From: Clostridium sp. AF27-2AA
GTDB lineage: Bacteria; Bacillota; Clostridia; Lachnospirales; Lachnospiraceae
Assembly: GCF_003478505.1 (NCBI RefSeq)
Contig: NZ_QUFI01000014.1
Coordinates: 28,722 to 92,721 of the forward strand
Direction of reading: 5' to 3'
Length of the DNA: 64,000 nt
The notes under the pieces were generated by a model. The model did not search any database, was not told the DNA's origin, and worked only from the letters and a program-made list of their open reading frames with translations. A program made the position numbers and the translations under genes. Of the stretch, positions 62,756 through 64,000 are shown in pieces (within the stretch, counting starts at the first letter, position 1; every line of letters starts with the position of its first letter).

Positions 62756-62773
62756 GAATCATTCCTCCTCTCC

Positions 62774-63640
62774 TTAGTGCGCTGCAAACACGGACTTCGC
62801 GAGGCTCCCCGTCTTAAATAGGGTAAATGCCAGCAAAACCGTATAGCCCATAACGCCCCAAATGCTGCTGATGATGTTATCCGAAAAGGACAGGTTCTGA
62901 ATCAGAACTGCATAGATGCCCACACAGATCATGATAAGAAAGCCCTGAAATCCCAGTGCAAACAGGGAGCGCAGATAGTTTTGACCGGTATGGCTCTGCT
63001 CATGGTTTCCAAAGGTTGCGAACGGAATCGGTGCAAGGCTCACCATGAGATATATTTCCACCATTCGGCCATACACGATGACAAAGATGATTGCCGACAA
63101 CGCCAGCATCGTGACCTGAACCACAAAGGTCTGCAAATACAGTCCCAGAAGCGGTCCTAAGTCCATCCCTTCCAGCGTGGCCTGCATTGCTGTCAGGGTC
63201 GCATCGCTGACGGACGTACTGCCGGAAATCAGACCGCCGCTTCGGGAGATCACTTGCTGCGCTACATCAAAGACAGCCATCGTGATATTGAATGTGTTCG
63301 AGATCAGGGTCACTGCCAGAAAGGTCTTAAAGACCCATTTGAAAAATGTCCATGTCTCGAAATTTGCCAGATTGTTATGCTCAATGAGCATCTGGATCAG
63401 CTCATAACAGGCGATGAAAGTCAGCACCATTCCGGCAATGGGCAGGATCACGGATTCTGAGATGTTGCGGATCATAGAAAAGACCGCAGGTGAAAAGTTC
63501 GCCGGTGTGGTTCCCACATCGCCTGCGATCTGTCCAACCTGCTGGTTGACCGAATCGAACATCCCTGAAAGATTTCCCATGATACCGCTGATGATCATGC
63601 TCTTGAGCCAATCTGTGATCTGTTCAAGGATACTCTGCAT
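62774..63640 (-). CDS. VirB6/TrbL-like channel protein
   Basis: A 288-residue protein with about six membrane segments, including SVILPIAGMVLTFIACYELI and LGFQGFLIMICVGIYAVLI. An N-terminal amphipathic region comes first. The pattern fits the VirB6/TrbL-like protein of CD1112 type. It should form the inner membrane channel. AAGGAGG precedes the ATG. Confidence 0.9.
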   Translation of the reverse strand: MQSILEQITDWLKSMIISGIMGNLSGMFDSVNQQVGQIAGDVGTTPANFSPAVFSMIRNISESVILPIAGMVLTFIACYELIQMLIEHNNLANFETWTFFKWVFKTFLAVTLISNTFNITMAVFDVAQQVISRSGGLISGSTSVSDATLTAMQATLEGMDLGPLLGLYLQTFVVQVTMLALSAIIFVIVYGRMVEIYLMVSLAPIPFATFGNHEQSHTGQNYLRSLFALGFQGFLIMICVGIYAVLIQNLSFSDNIISSIWGVMGYTVLLAFTLFKTGSLAKSVFAAH

Positions 63641-63655
63641 GAGCCGCCTCCTTCC

Positions 63656-63754
63656 TTACGCAAACACGCCGAACAGCTTCGCCATACGGGACAGAAGCAT
63701 GAACAGCTGTGAGAAAAGAGACAGTGCCGATGCAGTTGTAGTAAGAAACGCCAT
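63656..63754 (-). CDS. 32-residue membrane peptide
   Basis: Starts ATG at 63754 with CAGGAGGACAAATCT upstream and ends TAA at 63656. It reads MAFLTTTASALSLFSQLFML and then LSRMAKLFGVFA, one hydrophobic helix. The stop is 15 bases before the VirB6-like start. It is probably a small channel component translated from the transfer operon. Confidence 0.65.
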   Translation of the reverse strand: MAFLTTTASALSLFSQLFMLLSRMAKLFGVFA

Positions 63755-63946
63755 AGATTTGTCCTCCTGTAACTTGTCCGGCCTATCAGCCGGTGCGATT
63801 CTAAACTGCGGTTCTGCGTCATACTTCCAACATGTGCACCTGCCGGAGAGCGCAGAAAATAGCCAGCTGCGGAGATTGCCTGCACCTGACTATGTAACAG
63901 GCAGCTTTCGCCGCCCGGTCGGAATCTTCGCTCCGACAGCTTTCGC

Positions 63947-64000
63947 TTAACCGAACAGACCAGAAAGCAGCGGCACCAGAGTCGTGCCGATCAGTGCCAC
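63947..64000 (-). CDS. Maff2-type membrane protein, partial
   Basis: The last 17 codons and the stop of a minus-strand gene are visible: ALIGTTLVPLLSGLFG. This matches the usual end of Maff2-family proteins, the pilin-like small membrane protein in front of the VirB6-like gene. The rest is beyond the window. Confidence 0.75.
   Translation of the reverse strand: MALIGTTLVPLLSGLFG

Noticed and set aside
1..64000. tRNA or rRNA genes
   Set aside because: I scanned for GGTTC-containing tRNA arms with CCA-type ends and for rRNA-like sequence and found nothing convincing. A covariance-model search would be decisive.

Overview
The window looks like accessory DNA of a gut Clostridia-type Firmicute (Lachnospiraceae or Ruminococcaceae kind). 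The reasons are a Tn1549/CTn-type conjugation module, low-GC Firmicute promoters and GGAGG ribosome binding sites, an XRE/ImmA regulatory pair and a bile salt hydrolase. I see no rRNA, tRNA, CRISPR array or clear core-chromosome gene. Nearly every gene is on the minus strand; the exceptions are the insertion sequences and one repressor/protease pair.

Right part (42.5-64 kb): a conjugation module read from right to left. It holds a Maff2-type protein (cut by the window end), a tiny membrane peptide, a VirB6/TrbL-like protein, PrgI, VirB4, an NlpC/P60 hydrolase, DUF4315 and SH3/DUF4366 proteins, topoisomerase III, an LPD protein, a YodL protein, TTRAP, a roughly 2460-residue methylase-helicase with a complete tnpV gene nested in another frame, MobC and a MOBP relaxase. 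A strong terminator closes it.

Middle (22.8-42.3 kb): a defence and cargo block. A promoter and a small HTH gene lead a complete type 1 BREX system (brxA, brxB, brxC, pglX, pglZ, brxL). A three-gene DUF3990/DUF3791 cassette, possibly toxin-antitoxin, sits between pglX and pglZ. A SLATT effector and a CD-NTase (CBASS-like) follow brxL after a 27-base gap. Then come a small alarmone synthetase, a cardiolipin synthase and a bile salt hydrolase.

Regulation and integration (14-22.7 kb): an XRE repressor with an ImmA protease is divergent from a four-gene Y-family polymerase operon that carries a second ImmA. The divergent region has many TTCGTG/CACGAA half-sites. Further left are an XRE regulator, a MazF toxin overlapping an excisionase-like gene, and two tandem tyrosine recombinases. 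Candidate arm-type sites lie beside the second recombinase, so an element end may be near 14.1-14.6 kb.

Left part (1-14 kb): an IS66 remnant interrupted by an IS630 element that uses a -1 frameshift, a secreted protein, a structured non-coding segment, an EVE-like/nuclease-like protein, a macro-domain gene pair and a vWA gene broken off beside a repeat. The last unit is a five-gene operon: XRE regulator, SNF2 helicase, DUF4391, SIR2 and HerA (HerA runs off the window).

The most unusual feature is a composite repeat of about 150 bp, present twice in the same orientation. Each copy lies 32-44 bases upstream of the promoter of a defence operon: one before XRE-SNF2-DUF4391-SIR2-HerA (7705-7857), one before HTH-BREX-CBASS (42372-42518). 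The outer parts are conserved, the core differs, and the central palindrome carries the same TTCGTG/CACGAA half-sites as the XRE/ImmA promoter region. It may be a docking site for defence cargo, an oriT-like site, or a shared regulatory element.
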